Assembly (NCBI GenBank): GCA_900547315.1
Contig: URGI01000014.1
Coordinates: forward strand, 1-31,312
Direction of reading: 5' to 3'
Origin: an uncultured Eubacteriales bacterium
GTDB taxonomy: Bacteria; Bacillota; Clostridia; Oscillospirales; Oscillospiraceae
DNA: 31,312 nucleotides
Every line of letters starts with the position of its first letter. Positions within the stretch are counted from its first letter, which is position 1. The notes under the pieces were generated by a model that saw nothing but the letters and a program-made list of their open reading frames with translations, ran no database searches and was not told the DNA's origin. Positions 22,938 to 31,297 of the stretch are shown in pieces. Both the position numbers and the translations under genes were made by a program.

Positions 22938-24596
22938 ATGATATCTAAACTGAAGATCATTCCGCTGGGCGGACTTGGCGAGATAGGAAAGAACATGACT
23001 GTCTTTGAGTTCGGCGGCGATATAATCGTCGTTGACTGCGGCATGGGCTTCCCGGACGAGGATATGTACGGCGTCGACATGGTTCTGCCTGACATCAGCT
23101 ATCTCAAGGCCAATGCCTCCCGCGTCCGCGGAATCATAATCACGCACGGACACGAGGATCATATCGGCGCTGTGCCGTATGTCCTCAAGGAGCTGGATGT
23201 GCCTATCTACACGATGCCGCTCACCGCAGCGCTCATTGAGCTGAAGCTTGAGGAGCACGATCTGCTGTACAATACGCAGATATTCACCAAGAAGGTCGGC
23301 TCGTCCTTCCGTCTCGGCGCGTTTACGATCGAGTTTATAAACGTGAACCACAGTATCCCCGATGCCGTGGCGCTCGCCATCGGCACCCCGATCGGAACAG
23401 TCATCCACACCGGCGACTTCAAGATCGACGTCACGCCGATACAGGGCAGCATGATGGACATCGCGCGCCTCGGCCAGCTTGGCAACGATGGAGTGCTGGC
23501 GCTGCTCAGCGATTCTACAAACGTCGAAAAGCCCGGCTACTCCGCGTCTGAGCGCAAGGTCGGCGCGAGCTTCAACAAGCTTTTCATGGGCTGCGACAAG
23601 CGCATAATCATCACCACCTTTGCCTCGAACGTGCACCGTCTCCAGCAGATAATAGACGTTGCGGCGAAATACGGGCGCAAGGTCGCCATAACGGGGCGCA
23701 GCATGGAGAACGTCCTGCACGTCGCATCCGTGCTCGGATATGTGAAGATACCCGAAAACGTGATGGTCGATCTCGAAAAGGTGAACTCTCTGCCGCGCGA
23801 AAAGACAGTCATTATCTCCACCGGCAGCCAGGGCGAGGCGATGTCAGCGCTCTACCGCATGGCATTCTCCGAGCATAAGCAGATAAAGGTCGATGCAGGA
23901 GACCGCGTAATAATCTCCGCCTCTGCCATCCCCGGCAACGAGACGATGATCAGCCGCGTCATTGACGAGCTGTTCCACAAGGGCGCGGAGGTCATATACG
24001 ACCGCAACACCGATCTGCATGTCTCCGGCCACGCCTCGCAGGAGGAGCAGAAGATGGTGCTTGCGCTCACGAAGCCCAAGTATTTCATTCCGGTGCACGG
24101 CGAGTACCGTATGCTCGTCAAGCACGCCGAGCTTGGCCGCCTGATGGGAGTAAAGCCCCAGAACATCGTCATCGCCGAAAACGGCAAGGTGATCGAGATA
24201 AGCAAGAAGGGCATCCGCTGCGAGGAAACCGTACAGGCCGGCGCCGTCATGCTCGACGGCAGCGGCACGAGCGAGGTCGGCAGCGTTGTCATGCGCGACA
24301 GGCACCGTCTCGCGGAGGACGGCATGATAGTCGTCGTTCTGCCCTATTCGTCGGACGACAGGAAGCTGCTTTCTGACCCTGAGATAATCACCCGCGGCTT
24401 CATTTACGTGAAGGAAGCCGAGGCCATGATGGACGAGCTCAAACGCGTCACGCTCGAATCGGTCGCCGCCTGCGAGGAGCAGCGTGTGACCGATTGGACA
24501 GCGATAAAGAACCGCGTCAAAAGCAATCTTTCCGGCTACCTCTATAAGACGACCCGCCGCAGCCCGATGATACTTCCGGTCATTTCCGAGATATAA
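22938..24596 (+). CDS. rnj: ribonuclease J
   Basis: A 552-residue metallo-beta-lactamase/beta-CASP ribonuclease of mRNA turnover and rRNA maturation. The opening LKIIPLGGLGEIGKNMTVFE is typical. The metal motif HGHEDH is at residues 70-75, with HTGDFK and the beta-CASP TFASNVHRLQQ and SGHASQEEQKMVLALTKPKYFIPVHGEYRM blocks in order. Length matches the family. The upstream in-frame stop leaves this ATG as the only normal start, yet the nearest GGAG is 14 nt away, so initiation may be weak or regulated. Its stop codon overlaps the next gene by one base. Confidence 0.95.
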   Translation: MISKLKIIPLGGLGEIGKNMTVFEFGGDIIVVDCGMGFPDEDMYGVDMVLPDISYLKANASRVRGIIITHGHEDHIGAVPYVLKELDVPIYTMPLTAALIELKLEEHDLLYNTQIFTKKVGSSFRLGAFTIEFINVNHSIPDAVALAIGTPIGTVIHTGDFKIDVTPIQGSMMDIARLGQLGNDGVLALLSDSTNVEKPGYSASERKVGASFNKLFMGCDKRIIITTFASNVHRLQQIIDVAAKYGRKVAITGRSMENVLHVASVLGYVKIPENVMVDLEKVNSLPREKTVIISTGSQGEAMSALYRMAFSEHKQIKVDAGDRVIISASAIPGNETMISRVIDELFHKGAEVIYDRNTDLHVSGHASQEEQKMVLALTKPKYFIPVHGEYRMLVKHAELGRLMGVKPQNIVIAENGKVIEISKKGIRCEETVQAGAVMLDGSGTSEVGSVVMRDRHRLAEDGMIVVVLPYSSDDRKLLSDPEIITRGFIYVKEAEAMMDELKRVTLESVAACEEQRVTDWTAIKNRVKSNLSGYLYKTTRRSPMILPVISEI

Positions 24597-24928
24597 TGAA
24601 TATACAGATATACGGCAAAGCTAAATGCTTTGATACGAAGAAAGCGGAGCGCTATTTCAAGGAGCGCCGCATAAAGTATCAGTTCATAGACGTAATAAAA
24701 TACGGCATGAGCAGGGGAGAGCTGAACTCCGTGAAAAGCGCCGTCGGGCTTGACGCAATGGTCAACACCGACGACGAGGATTACCCGCTGTATCAGTATC
24801 TCGCTTCGAACGACGCGAAGCTTGATAAGCTCTATGAGGTTCCATATCTTATAAAGACCCCGATCGTACGCAACGGCAGGCAGGCGACTGTGGGCTATTG
24901 TCCGGAGGTCTGGAAAGGCTGGGAATAA
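24596..24928 (+). CDS. ArsC/Spx-family thioredoxin-fold protein
   Basis: A 110-residue protein of the ArsC/Spx family. The start MNIQIYGKAKCFDTKKAERYF carries a single Cys11 where Spx often has CxxC. KTPIVRNGRQATVGY near residue 86 holds the conserved Thr-Pro (cis-proline) turn and Arg. No arsenic genes are nearby, so arsenate reduction is unlikely; a redox or Spx-like role is possible. Its ATG overlaps the RNase J stop codon in TAATG, and its own stop codon overlaps the next ATG in the same way. Confidence 0.82.
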   Translation: MNIQIYGKAKCFDTKKAERYFKERRIKYQFIDVIKYGMSRGELNSVKSAVGLDAMVNTDDEDYPLYQYLASNDAKLDKLYEVPYLIKTPIVRNGRQATVGYCPEVWKGWE

Positions 24929-25404
24929 TGCTGAAGAGAAACGCGAAGAGCAAAATATTGAGCCTGTGCATATTTGCGGCCATGCTGCTGTTCGTCATCG
25001 GCATTTTGTATTTTGGTTATCTCATGGTCATGCGCGCCCAGTGGAAGGGACTTAAAAACGACATCGCGGACGCGATAAACGCCGCGAGCCGTTCAAATCC
25101 GACATTCAGCATCGGAGACGAAGCCTTGCCCTTTGACGCACAGGATGAGCTGTATTTCAGCAAATTCATCTCCGATCCGTACCTGCTTCCGATGACGTCC
25201 GGATGTATGGAGCGCGGCGCGCGGTCTATCGTGATAAGCCTGAACGGCAGCGAGCTTGTGTTCACACCGGGCGAGGATGACAGCATCATTAATATTCGGC
25301 TCGACTCGCCGGACGGCTCAAAGGGCTTCTACGCGCGAAGTCCGGTAGGCTTTGATTACTTGGAACGCTATTTTCTGATGCGCAGTAAATATGCGGAATC
25401 ATAA
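24928..25404 (+). CDS. small membrane-anchored protein, unknown
   Basis: A 158-residue protein I do not recognise. A basic start (LKRNAKSK) is followed by one membrane helix (about 9-36) and a soluble domain of about 120 residues with beta-rich stretches such as ARSIVISLNGSELVFTPGE and IINIRLDSPDG. This suggests a cytoplasmic start and an outside domain. The ATG overlaps the ArsC-like stop codon (TAATG); a TTG start ten codons upstream is possible but unnecessary. It is the last gene of the RNase J operon, just before a strong hairpin. Confidence 0.7.
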   Translation: MLKRNAKSKILSLCIFAAMLLFVIGILYFGYLMVMRAQWKGLKNDIADAINAASRSNPTFSIGDEALPFDAQDELYFSKFISDPYLLPMTSGCMERGARSIVISLNGSELVFTPGEDDSIINIRLDSPDGSKGFYARSPVGFDYLERYFLMRSKYAES

Positions 25405-25408
25405 AAAA

Positions 25409-25445
25409 CACACCTCAGGGAAAGCTATCCCTGAGGTGTGTTTTT
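25409..25445. terminator. bidirectional terminator hairpin containing a ribosome site
   Basis: Perfect 13-bp arms (25409-25421 and 25428-25440), loop AAGCTA, with TTTTT on the plus side and six T on the minus side. It should end the RNase J operon and, from the other side, any transcript running leftward across the clpP-like gene. The right arm holds GAGGTG, the only ribosome site for the ATG at 25446. Confidence 0.88.
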
Positions 25446-26069
25446 ATGGATGAAATAAAAGAAATGGGCACGAGCCGCGGCAGCGGCATACAGTGTCTTA
25501 CCATTGTAGGGCAGATAGAAGGACACCAATTACAGCCGGACGACGTGAAAACGACGAAGTATGAGCATGTGCTGCCGCTCATAGCGGCGATCGAAGAGAC
25601 GCCGGAGATCGAAGCGCTGCTGATACTTCTGAATACCATGGGCGGCGACGTAGAAGCCGGGCTTGCCATAGCGGAGATGATATCCGGAATGAAGAAGCCG
25701 ACTGTGTCTCTCGTACTCGGCGGGGGACATTCGATAGGCGTCCCGCTCGCCGTTGCGGCGAAGCGGAGCATGATCGTCCCCTCCGCCGCGATGACCATAC
25801 ACCCCGTGCGCCTGAACGGCGTCGTGATCGGCGTACCGCAGACCTATAATTATTTTTCGCGCATACAGGAGCGGATAGTCGGCTTTGTAACCAGACATTC
25901 GCGCATTCCTCGCGAGGATTATATGCGCCTGATGACGAATACTGACGAGCTCGCAAACGACGTCGGCAGCGTGATATACGGCGAGGAAGCGGTACATTAC
26001 GGCCTCATCGACCAGATCGGCACCCTTGCCGACGCGCTTGACTATCTGCACGGCCAGATCAGGCGCTGA
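25446..26069 (+). CDS. ClpP/TepA-like serine peptidase
   Basis: A 207-residue peptidase of the ClpP/crotonase fold, closest in style to TepA-type proteins of Firmicutes. The nucleophile is Ser96 in GGGHSIG, the base His119 in TIHPVRLNG, and the acid probably Asp167 or Asp172. LLNTMGGDVEAGLAIAEMI and YGEEAVHYGLIDQIG are family blocks. The ATG follows the T-run of a strong hairpin directly, and its ribosome site lies in the hairpin arm, so translation should be blocked on read-through RNA. No promoter of its own was identified with confidence. Its stop codon is 2 bases from that of the convergent cotH-like gene. Confidence 0.85.
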   Translation: MDEIKEMGTSRGSGIQCLTIVGQIEGHQLQPDDVKTTKYEHVLPLIAAIEETPEIEALLILLNTMGGDVEAGLAIAEMISGMKKPTVSLVLGGGHSIGVPLAVAAKRSMIVPSAAMTIHPVRLNGVVIGVPQTYNYFSRIQERIVGFVTRHSRIPREDYMRLMTNTDELANDVGSVIYGEEAVHYGLIDQIGTLADALDYLHGQIRR

Positions 26070-26071
26070 TG

Positions 26072-28498
26072 TCAGCTGATTCCAAAATACTGCATCTTCT
26101 GCTCCGCGCTCGCTCCGAGCATTGAGCACAGCTTGTTTGCGCTGTAATTTGCGTAGTCATTATCTGTGATGAAGCTGCGCAGTTCATCGAGCCGGTAGTG
26201 CCATCCGTCAACGTCCGAACCCCACTGGTCGCGCTCGCGCGGCACCTCAGGCTCCAGCAGCGCCTGAAGCTCGTCGATTTTCGCCAGCACGTGCTCGTTT
26301 GACAAGGTAGTGCTTACAAGCTCCGAATAGCGCGACAGCAGCTGTTCGCGGAAGCGCGCGTTTGTCAGCAGGCGGTTGATAAGCTGCGACACCTGGACCT
26401 CGCGGTTGGAGTCGGTTATATTCGTAAAGCAGTTACTCGCGTAATTAAATGTCCAGTCCAGATCATAGAACGCGATCTGCCACTTTCCGCCGTCGTTGAG
26501 CTTGAAGTAGCGCATGTTGCCGTTGACATCGGAGTTTGCGGTGTAGCCCTCTATGAGGAACCAATCGACTACGTTGTCTATATCGAGCACGGAGCAGATG
26601 TGATCGTAGTTCTCGTCCAGACTCATGTCGTTATCGCGGCAGAACTGGTATACTTCCTGATATACCGCAGAGCTGAGGGCGACAGGGGATTTCAGCATCG
26701 TAACGTCGCTCTTATTTACGCCTTTGTGGGAGGCGTAATACTGCTTCGAAAAGTCTTCTTTGAGGCAGTAGATGCCGTAATAGCTGCCGTTGAGGTACAG
26801 AATGCAGTATTTGCTGTTCTGGGTCGGCACATTGTCGCCCATCTCAAGGCACAGCTCCTGAAACAGCTCGTTTCGGATAATTGCCAGCGGGTAATCCTGT
26901 CCCGCGCGGATGGAGAGGGAGCTGAACTCGGTGACGTCGGAACCGAATATGTCATAATCCAGCATATCGTCGCCATAGCAGCCGCGGAAGCTGACGCCCA
27001 TGCTCTTCTTCGGATTTTCAAGGCTAGTCCAGCCCTTCATCTTCAGGCCGCAGTCGATATTGAACGAGCTGCCGTCCTCAAAATATGATATGTTCGCCGG
27101 TATCTCATAGTACTTGCGCTTGCCGTAATATATTCCGGAGAAGGTGGACGGGGAGTCTGTTGACAGGCTCAGCACCGGCAGGGTGTGATTCTTGTTTATA
27201 ATGTAGCTCAGGGTTATCGCGCGGGACGGAGCCGCTCCGTCCTGAACATTTATCGCACGGATAACGGTGGTCTTATCAAGCGTTATGGGCTCGGTGTATT
27301 CGGCACTGCTCTCGTCGGGGCGGGAGCCGTCGGTGGTGTAGAATATCCTGCCGCTGCCCTCAAGCTCAACGCTCACGCTCGTCACGTCGTTATATATTCC
27401 GTCTTCGCCGAGCGACACGGGCTGATCGGATATGTACCGGTACGCGTTCCCGCGGTTGCCGCTCCACGGGCTGGGCGAGGAGAGATAGAAGAAGCCACTC
27501 TGGTCATCCATCCGGCCGACAGTCCAGTCCTTGAAAATGTCGTGCAGCCATACATAATCTGTCACGCGCTGCTGCGCGGCGCTTGTGAGATACAGCCGCT
27601 CGCTGGTGGAATTCAGCGAGAAATTGCTGTGCACGGTGTCGCTCGTGCTGAGGTCGCTGTTGCCGGAGCAGTGGACTACGAGCAGCGCGCCAGGATCGAG
27701 ATATCTTTCGGGCAGCTGCCAGAGCATGGGGTTGTCCTTATCATCGGAGAGGTAGTATTCCGCGAGCATTATCGGCTCTTCGGAAACATTCTTCAGCTCA
27801 ACCCAGTCATAATATTCGCCGTCTGGCTGGCGGTTGTATGAGTCGTTATAGACCATGACCTCGTTTATGACAAGGGGAGAGGACGCGGTGTGCGCGGCGC
27901 AGAAAAGCTCATAGCCCTCCGCGTCGTTTGAATATCCCGGCGTCGGCCAGATGCAGTCCTCAAAGCTGCCGTCAGCGCGGCGGACGCTTGAGTGGTCGGC
28001 CTTGGTCGATACGTTCGGCGCGCTGTCGGCCAGATAGTTTTCAGGCGCGTAGAGATACAGCGTCTCGTCCTCGGAAAGGGAAAAGCTTGCGTGAAGCTCA
28101 GTCCCCGTACTCTCCTTGGAGGAGGCGAACACCAGCAGATAGCCGCCCGCGTCTATCGTCACGTCAGGGAAACTCCAGCCGGACTTGTCCTCGCCGTCGG
28201 AAACGCGCCATCCGGCGAGAGATACGGGAGAATCCGAGGTGTTGACCAGCTCGAACCAATCGGAGAACTCCCCGTCGGAGTCAAGCAGAGTCGCGTCGTT
28301 TTTGACCATCAGCTCGGATATTTTTATCTTGTCCGCATCGGGGCTGATATAAGGCGTCGGCTCCGGAGTGGGCTGCGGCGTGGGAGCCGCGGTCGGAACC
28401 GGCGTGGCTTCAGGCGCGGGTTGGCTCTTGCCGCAGGCGGCAAAAATAATACATAGCAATACTATAAACAATACAGAGAGCAGTTTATTCCTTTTCAA
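26072..28498 (-). CDS. CotH-kinase lipoprotein with lamin-tail domains
   Basis: An 808-residue surface lipoprotein. Signal peptide with lipobox ending in Cys22; Pro/Thr-rich spacer 26-50; lamin-tail domains at about 57-170 and 207-330; chitobiase-type beta domain near 370-432 (FYTTDGSRPDESS); CotH kinase-like domain about 440-760 with LKMKGWTS, KKSMGVSFR, LKEDF and the metal motif DLDW (679-682). CotH kinases phosphorylate spore coat proteins in Bacillus; this secreted multi-domain form likely acts at the cell surface. The start codon is TTG, supported by GGAGG 7 nt upstream. It has its own promoter and no close terminator downstream. Confidence 0.87.
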   Translation of the reverse strand: MKRNKLLSVLFIVLLCIIFAACGKSQPAPEATPVPTAAPTPQPTPEPTPYISPDADKIKISELMVKNDATLLDSDGEFSDWFELVNTSDSPVSLAGWRVSDGEDKSGWSFPDVTIDAGGYLLVFASSKESTGTELHASFSLSEDETLYLYAPENYLADSAPNVSTKADHSSVRRADGSFEDCIWPTPGYSNDAEGYELFCAAHTASSPLVINEVMVYNDSYNRQPDGEYYDWVELKNVSEEPIMLAEYYLSDDKDNPMLWQLPERYLDPGALLVVHCSGNSDLSTSDTVHSNFSLNSTSERLYLTSAAQQRVTDYVWLHDIFKDWTVGRMDDQSGFFYLSSPSPWSGNRGNAYRYISDQPVSLGEDGIYNDVTSVSVELEGSGRIFYTTDGSRPDESSAEYTEPITLDKTTVIRAINVQDGAAPSRAITLSYIINKNHTLPVLSLSTDSPSTFSGIYYGKRKYYEIPANISYFEDGSSFNIDCGLKMKGWTSLENPKKSMGVSFRGCYGDDMLDYDIFGSDVTEFSSLSIRAGQDYPLAIIRNELFQELCLEMGDNVPTQNSKYCILYLNGSYYGIYCLKEDFSKQYYASHKGVNKSDVTMLKSPVALSSAVYQEVYQFCRDNDMSLDENYDHICSVLDIDNVVDWFLIEGYTANSDVNGNMRYFKLNDGGKWQIAFYDLDWTFNYASNCFTNITDSNREVQVSQLINRLLTNARFREQLLSRYSELVSTTLSNEHVLAKIDELQALLEPEVPRERDQWGSDVDGWHYRLDELRSFITDNDYANYSANKLCSMLGASAEQKMQYFGIS

Positions 28499-28531
28499 TT
28501 CGACACCTCCATATTTGCAGGTAGTAGCATT

Positions 28532-28559
28532 ATTATACCATAGCGCCGCGCTTTTTCAA
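28532..28559 (-). promoter_or_regulatory. promoter of the cotH-like gene
   Basis: On the minus strand, TTGAAA (28554-28559), 16-bp spacer, TATAAT (28532-28537). The -35 lies in the T-rich tail of the terminator of the upstream operon, another terminator-promoter overlap. Confidence 0.65.
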
Positions 28560-28564
28560 CAAAA

Positions 28565-28597
28565 AGTGCCTGCGGAAGTATAAATTCCGCAGGCACT
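28565..28597 (-). terminator. terminator of the ABC exporter operon
   Basis: Perfect 13-bp arms AGTGCCTGCGGAA (28565-28577) and TTCCGCAGGCACT (28585-28597), loop GTATAAA, followed on the minus strand by a T5 run and TTG. It begins 10 nt past the TfoX-domain stop codon. Confidence 0.9.
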
Positions 28598-28607
28598 GGC
28601 ATTTATT

Positions 28608-28925
28608 TCATTTTCTCTTGCGCGGTTTGGGCAGCGGGGTGACTGCTTCCAGAATCGGGATCACGGCGGAAAGCAGCTCGGAATCCTCGATATCGAGAAT
28701 GTAGTGCAGCTTCGCGCCCTCATATGGGAAGCCGCGCTCCGCGTCATTCAGACACGCGGCAAGCTCCGGCAGTATCTTGACAAATACGGTGTTGTCGCAC
28801 ACGGTAATTATCGGTTTATCGTTGAGATAGACCATATAATCGCCGAACATCTTCCTGCTGCGTACGTTTCCGAAGGGTGCAAGCCGCTCACAAACAAATT
28901 CGATGTATTCAGGGGTTGAAGCCAT
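28608..28925 (-). CDS. TfoX N-terminal domain protein
   Basis: A 105-residue protein made of a single TfoX_N domain, with RKMFGDYMVYLNDKPIITVCDNTVFVK at its core and a basic KPRKRK end. Full TfoX (Sxy) controls competence genes in Proteobacteria; stand-alone N-domains in Firmicutes have no known role. A TTG-started longer frame is possible, but the ATG with GGAG 10 nt upstream is preferred. It lies 4 nt after the ABC permease gene as the last gene of that operon. Confidence 0.8.
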   Translation of the reverse strand: MASTPEYIEFVCERLAPFGNVRSRKMFGDYMVYLNDKPIITVCDNTVFVKILPELAACLNDAERGFPYEGAKLHYILDIEDSELLSAVIPILEAVTPLPKPRKRK

Positions 28926-28929
28926 AAGC

Positions 28930-30528
28930 TCAAAGCTCCGCAAATATTGCAGCGCCGCGCTTTTTCAGCCAGACAAAGAGCAGCGCGTCGGCGCACAGCG
29001 TCACCGCGAGGGCGGCGAAGAGATATGCGGCGGAGGACATGACCTTTTGCGCGGCGAGCATATAGACGGCAATGATGACGATTGCATATATCCAGCCGCC
29101 GAAGAGCGATACTGTAACGGACGCGCCCTGCTTTATCGGCGCGGTCTCGTTTGTCCATGCAAGATTCGGCCGCTTCAGGTCAATGAGCATCCCGATGCCT
29201 GCCATCATAAAAATGTAGGCTAGGGGCAGCAGAATCATAAGCGCGGCGTTCAACGCATCAAGGCGCAGTACAATAGACGCACACACGCTGCACAGCAGCG
29301 AAGCCGCGCCCGCCAGCAGCATATGCATTGTGAGCTTCGCGCGGAGCACGTACCACGCGGGCACGGGGAGCGACTGCACTACCCATATGTTTTTGCCCTC
29401 AAGCGAAACCGACGGAGCCGCCATATCGTTCATCGCGCCCATCACGCAGATGCCGCCCGCCAGCAGCACGGCGGAAATGTCGGCAGAGTTGAACACATCC
29501 ATCAGCAGCGCGCTTATATCCGCGCCCTTTATGAGCAGCAGCACGGCCGCAATCGGCATGATGAACAGGCCGAGTCCGCAGTTGAGCATGTAGTTCGGGC
29601 TGGAGCCGAAGCGCGCAAGCTCTTTCCCAAGCAGCGCCCGCGGGGCGGAATGAAGCTTTGCCGCCTTTTCGCGGTATATGACCTTGGCTGTGCCGCCGGT
29701 AGAGGTTGCGATTTTCAGAAAGCTTCTGGACAGCAGCGCCCAAGTAAGCGCAAACAGCGCCAGAACAACGGCAGAGACGATGAGCATATCGACCCAGCTG
29801 CCGGATGCAGCGCGCCCGAACATGTACAGCGGATACGCTGCCGACATCACATTCGCGCCCACCGCGCCGAGATCTGCAAGCATAGCCTGAAGCATGTACG
29901 ACGCGCGGAAGCAGACGAAATAATACACCGCGAAGAGCACGAGCGACACAATCACCGTGATGATGCTCTTATTTTTCAGTTTGAGGCTGATTTTGGCGAC
30001 CAGCCAGCCGAGCGCGCAGGACAGCACCAGCACAAATATTGATATCATCAGCAGCGCGATGATTGAGCAGACGACAGTGGAGACCGTGACGGGTGCTACG
30101 ATCCAGTAGACTATCATCGCCGGAACGAATATGACCGCCGCGTACATCAAGCCCATGAGATACACGCTCATAAGGCGCGAACCCATGATTATTTTCACGG
30201 GGATAGGCATCGACAGCAGGAAGTCGTTATCCTTGGCGATGTACAGGCTGGAATAGGTGTTGAAAACGCTGCCGAACGCGCCGAGGAATATGGCCATCAG
30301 CCCCATGAGCGCGAAGTACAGCCAGTCCATGCCGACAGAAGTCATTGCATCGCACAGTGTAAGAGACAGAAACGTGAAGATACCGCCCAGCAGCCCCACC
30401 ATTATCAGCACGAAAAACACTATAAACAGCGCAGTAGAGAGCGTGGAGCGCTTCTGATTCTTCTTCGCATCGTAGAAGTAGCTCCGGAATATCTCCATGA
30501 GCTGCTTTTTTACAAGCGTTTTCAGCAT
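28930..30528 (-). CDS. ABC-2-type exporter permease
   Basis: A 532-residue integral membrane protein with about twelve predicted helices in two halves. A cytoplasmic start (LVKKQLMEIFRSYFYDAKKNQKR) precedes the first helix at about 34-56. An NDFLLSMPIPVKIIMGSRL segment resembles large ABC-2 permeases of Clostridia and likely contacts the ATPase. GGAGG lies 7 nt before ATG, and the start overlaps the ATPase gene by 7 nt. The exported substrate is unknown. Confidence 0.85.
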   Translation of the reverse strand: MLKTLVKKQLMEIFRSYFYDAKKNQKRSTLSTALFIVFFVLIMVGLLGGIFTFLSLTLCDAMTSVGMDWLYFALMGLMAIFLGAFGSVFNTYSSLYIAKDNDFLLSMPIPVKIIMGSRLMSVYLMGLMYAAVIFVPAMIVYWIVAPVTVSTVVCSIIALLMISIFVLVLSCALGWLVAKISLKLKNKSIITVIVSLVLFAVYYFVCFRASYMLQAMLADLGAVGANVMSAAYPLYMFGRAASGSWVDMLIVSAVVLALFALTWALLSRSFLKIATSTGGTAKVIYREKAAKLHSAPRALLGKELARFGSSPNYMLNCGLGLFIMPIAAVLLLIKGADISALLMDVFNSADISAVLLAGGICVMGAMNDMAAPSVSLEGKNIWVVQSLPVPAWYVLRAKLTMHMLLAGAASLLCSVCASIVLRLDALNAALMILLPLAYIFMMAGIGMLIDLKRPNLAWTNETAPIKQGASVTVSLFGGWIYAIVIIAVYMLAAQKVMSSAAYLFAALAVTLCADALLFVWLKKRGAAIFAEL

Positions 30529-31235
30529 GACGTATCCTCCAGCTCAAGGAAGACCTCTTCGAGACTGTCGTCACCCTTGACCTCTTCCATGGTCCCTGCG
30601 CGGATAAGCTTGCCGGACTTGATTATGGCTACCTTGTCGCAGAGCTTTTCCGCTACCTCGAGAACATGGGTCGAGAAGAAAATCGCCCCGCCGTTATCGC
30701 AGACCTCGCGCATCATTCCCTTGAGCAGGTGTGCGGCCTTGGGGTCGAGGCCGACAAACGGCTCGTCCATGATTATGAGCTTCGGGTCGTGCAGCCACGC
30801 GGAAATTATCGCGAGCTTCTGCTTCATGCCGTGCGAGTACGCAGCAATGGGCTGTGCGAGATCGTCGGTCAGCTCGAAGATGTCGGCGTATCTGCGGATG
30901 CGCTCCTGCCGCGCGTCGACGCCGACGCCGAATATGTCGGCCACAAAGTTGAGGTACTTTATGCCGCTCATGTAGTCGTAAAGGTCGGGGTTATCCGGTA
31001 TGTAGGCAAGCTGCTTCTTGCAGGCGAGCGGGTCAAGCTTTATGGACACGCCGCCGATGTATATCTCGCCGGAATCAAACTGCTGAATACCGACGACGGA
31101 TTTCAGCGTCGTGGTCTTGCCCGCGCCGTTATGGCCTATGAAGCCGTATATTTCCCCCGGAGCGATGTGAAGCGAAAGATCGTCCACCGCTTTTTTCTCC
31201 CCGAATGTTTTTGTGAGATGCTCTATACGTAACAT
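30522..31235 (-). CDS. ABC transporter ATP-binding protein
   Basis: A 237-residue ATPase of the ABC-2 exporter class. Walker A GHNGAGKTT is at residues 34-42, the signature YSHGMKQK at 133-140 (SHGMK instead of the common LSGGQ, usual for this class), Walker B LIIMDEP at 153-159 and the switch His in FFSTHVLE. GGAGG lies 7 nt before the chosen ATG, while the longer frame would start inside the ribosome site. It forms an operon with the permease and the TfoX-domain gene. Confidence 0.92.
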   Translation of the reverse strand: MLRIEHLTKTFGEKKAVDDLSLHIAPGEIYGFIGHNGAGKTTTLKSVVGIQQFDSGEIYIGGVSIKLDPLACKKQLAYIPDNPDLYDYMSGIKYLNFVADIFGVGVDARQERIRRYADIFELTDDLAQPIAAYSHGMKQKLAIISAWLHDPKLIIMDEPFVGLDPKAAHLLKGMMREVCDNGGAIFFSTHVLEVAEKLCDKVAIIKSGKLIRAGTMEEVKGDDSLEEVFLELEDTSC

Positions 31236-31257
31236 TTTTTCCCCTCCCAGCATTGGA

Positions 31258-31286
31258 CTTATAAAAATGCGCCGGACATTTCAGAA
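31258..31286 (-). promoter_or_regulatory. weak promoter candidate for the ABC operon
   Basis: On the minus strand, TTCTGA (31281-31286), 17-bp spacer, TATAAG (31258-31263), overlapping the terminator at the window edge. The leader would be very short but still include GGAGG. The -35 is poor. Confidence 0.3.
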
Positions 31287-31297
31287 AATGTCCGGCG
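31262..31297 (-). terminator. terminator of a gene beyond the right edge
   Basis: Arms CGCCGGACATTT (31270-31281) and AAATGTCCGGCG (31286-31297), loop CAGA, followed on the minus strand by CATTTTTA. It must belong to a minus-strand gene that lies outside the window. Confidence 0.85.
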
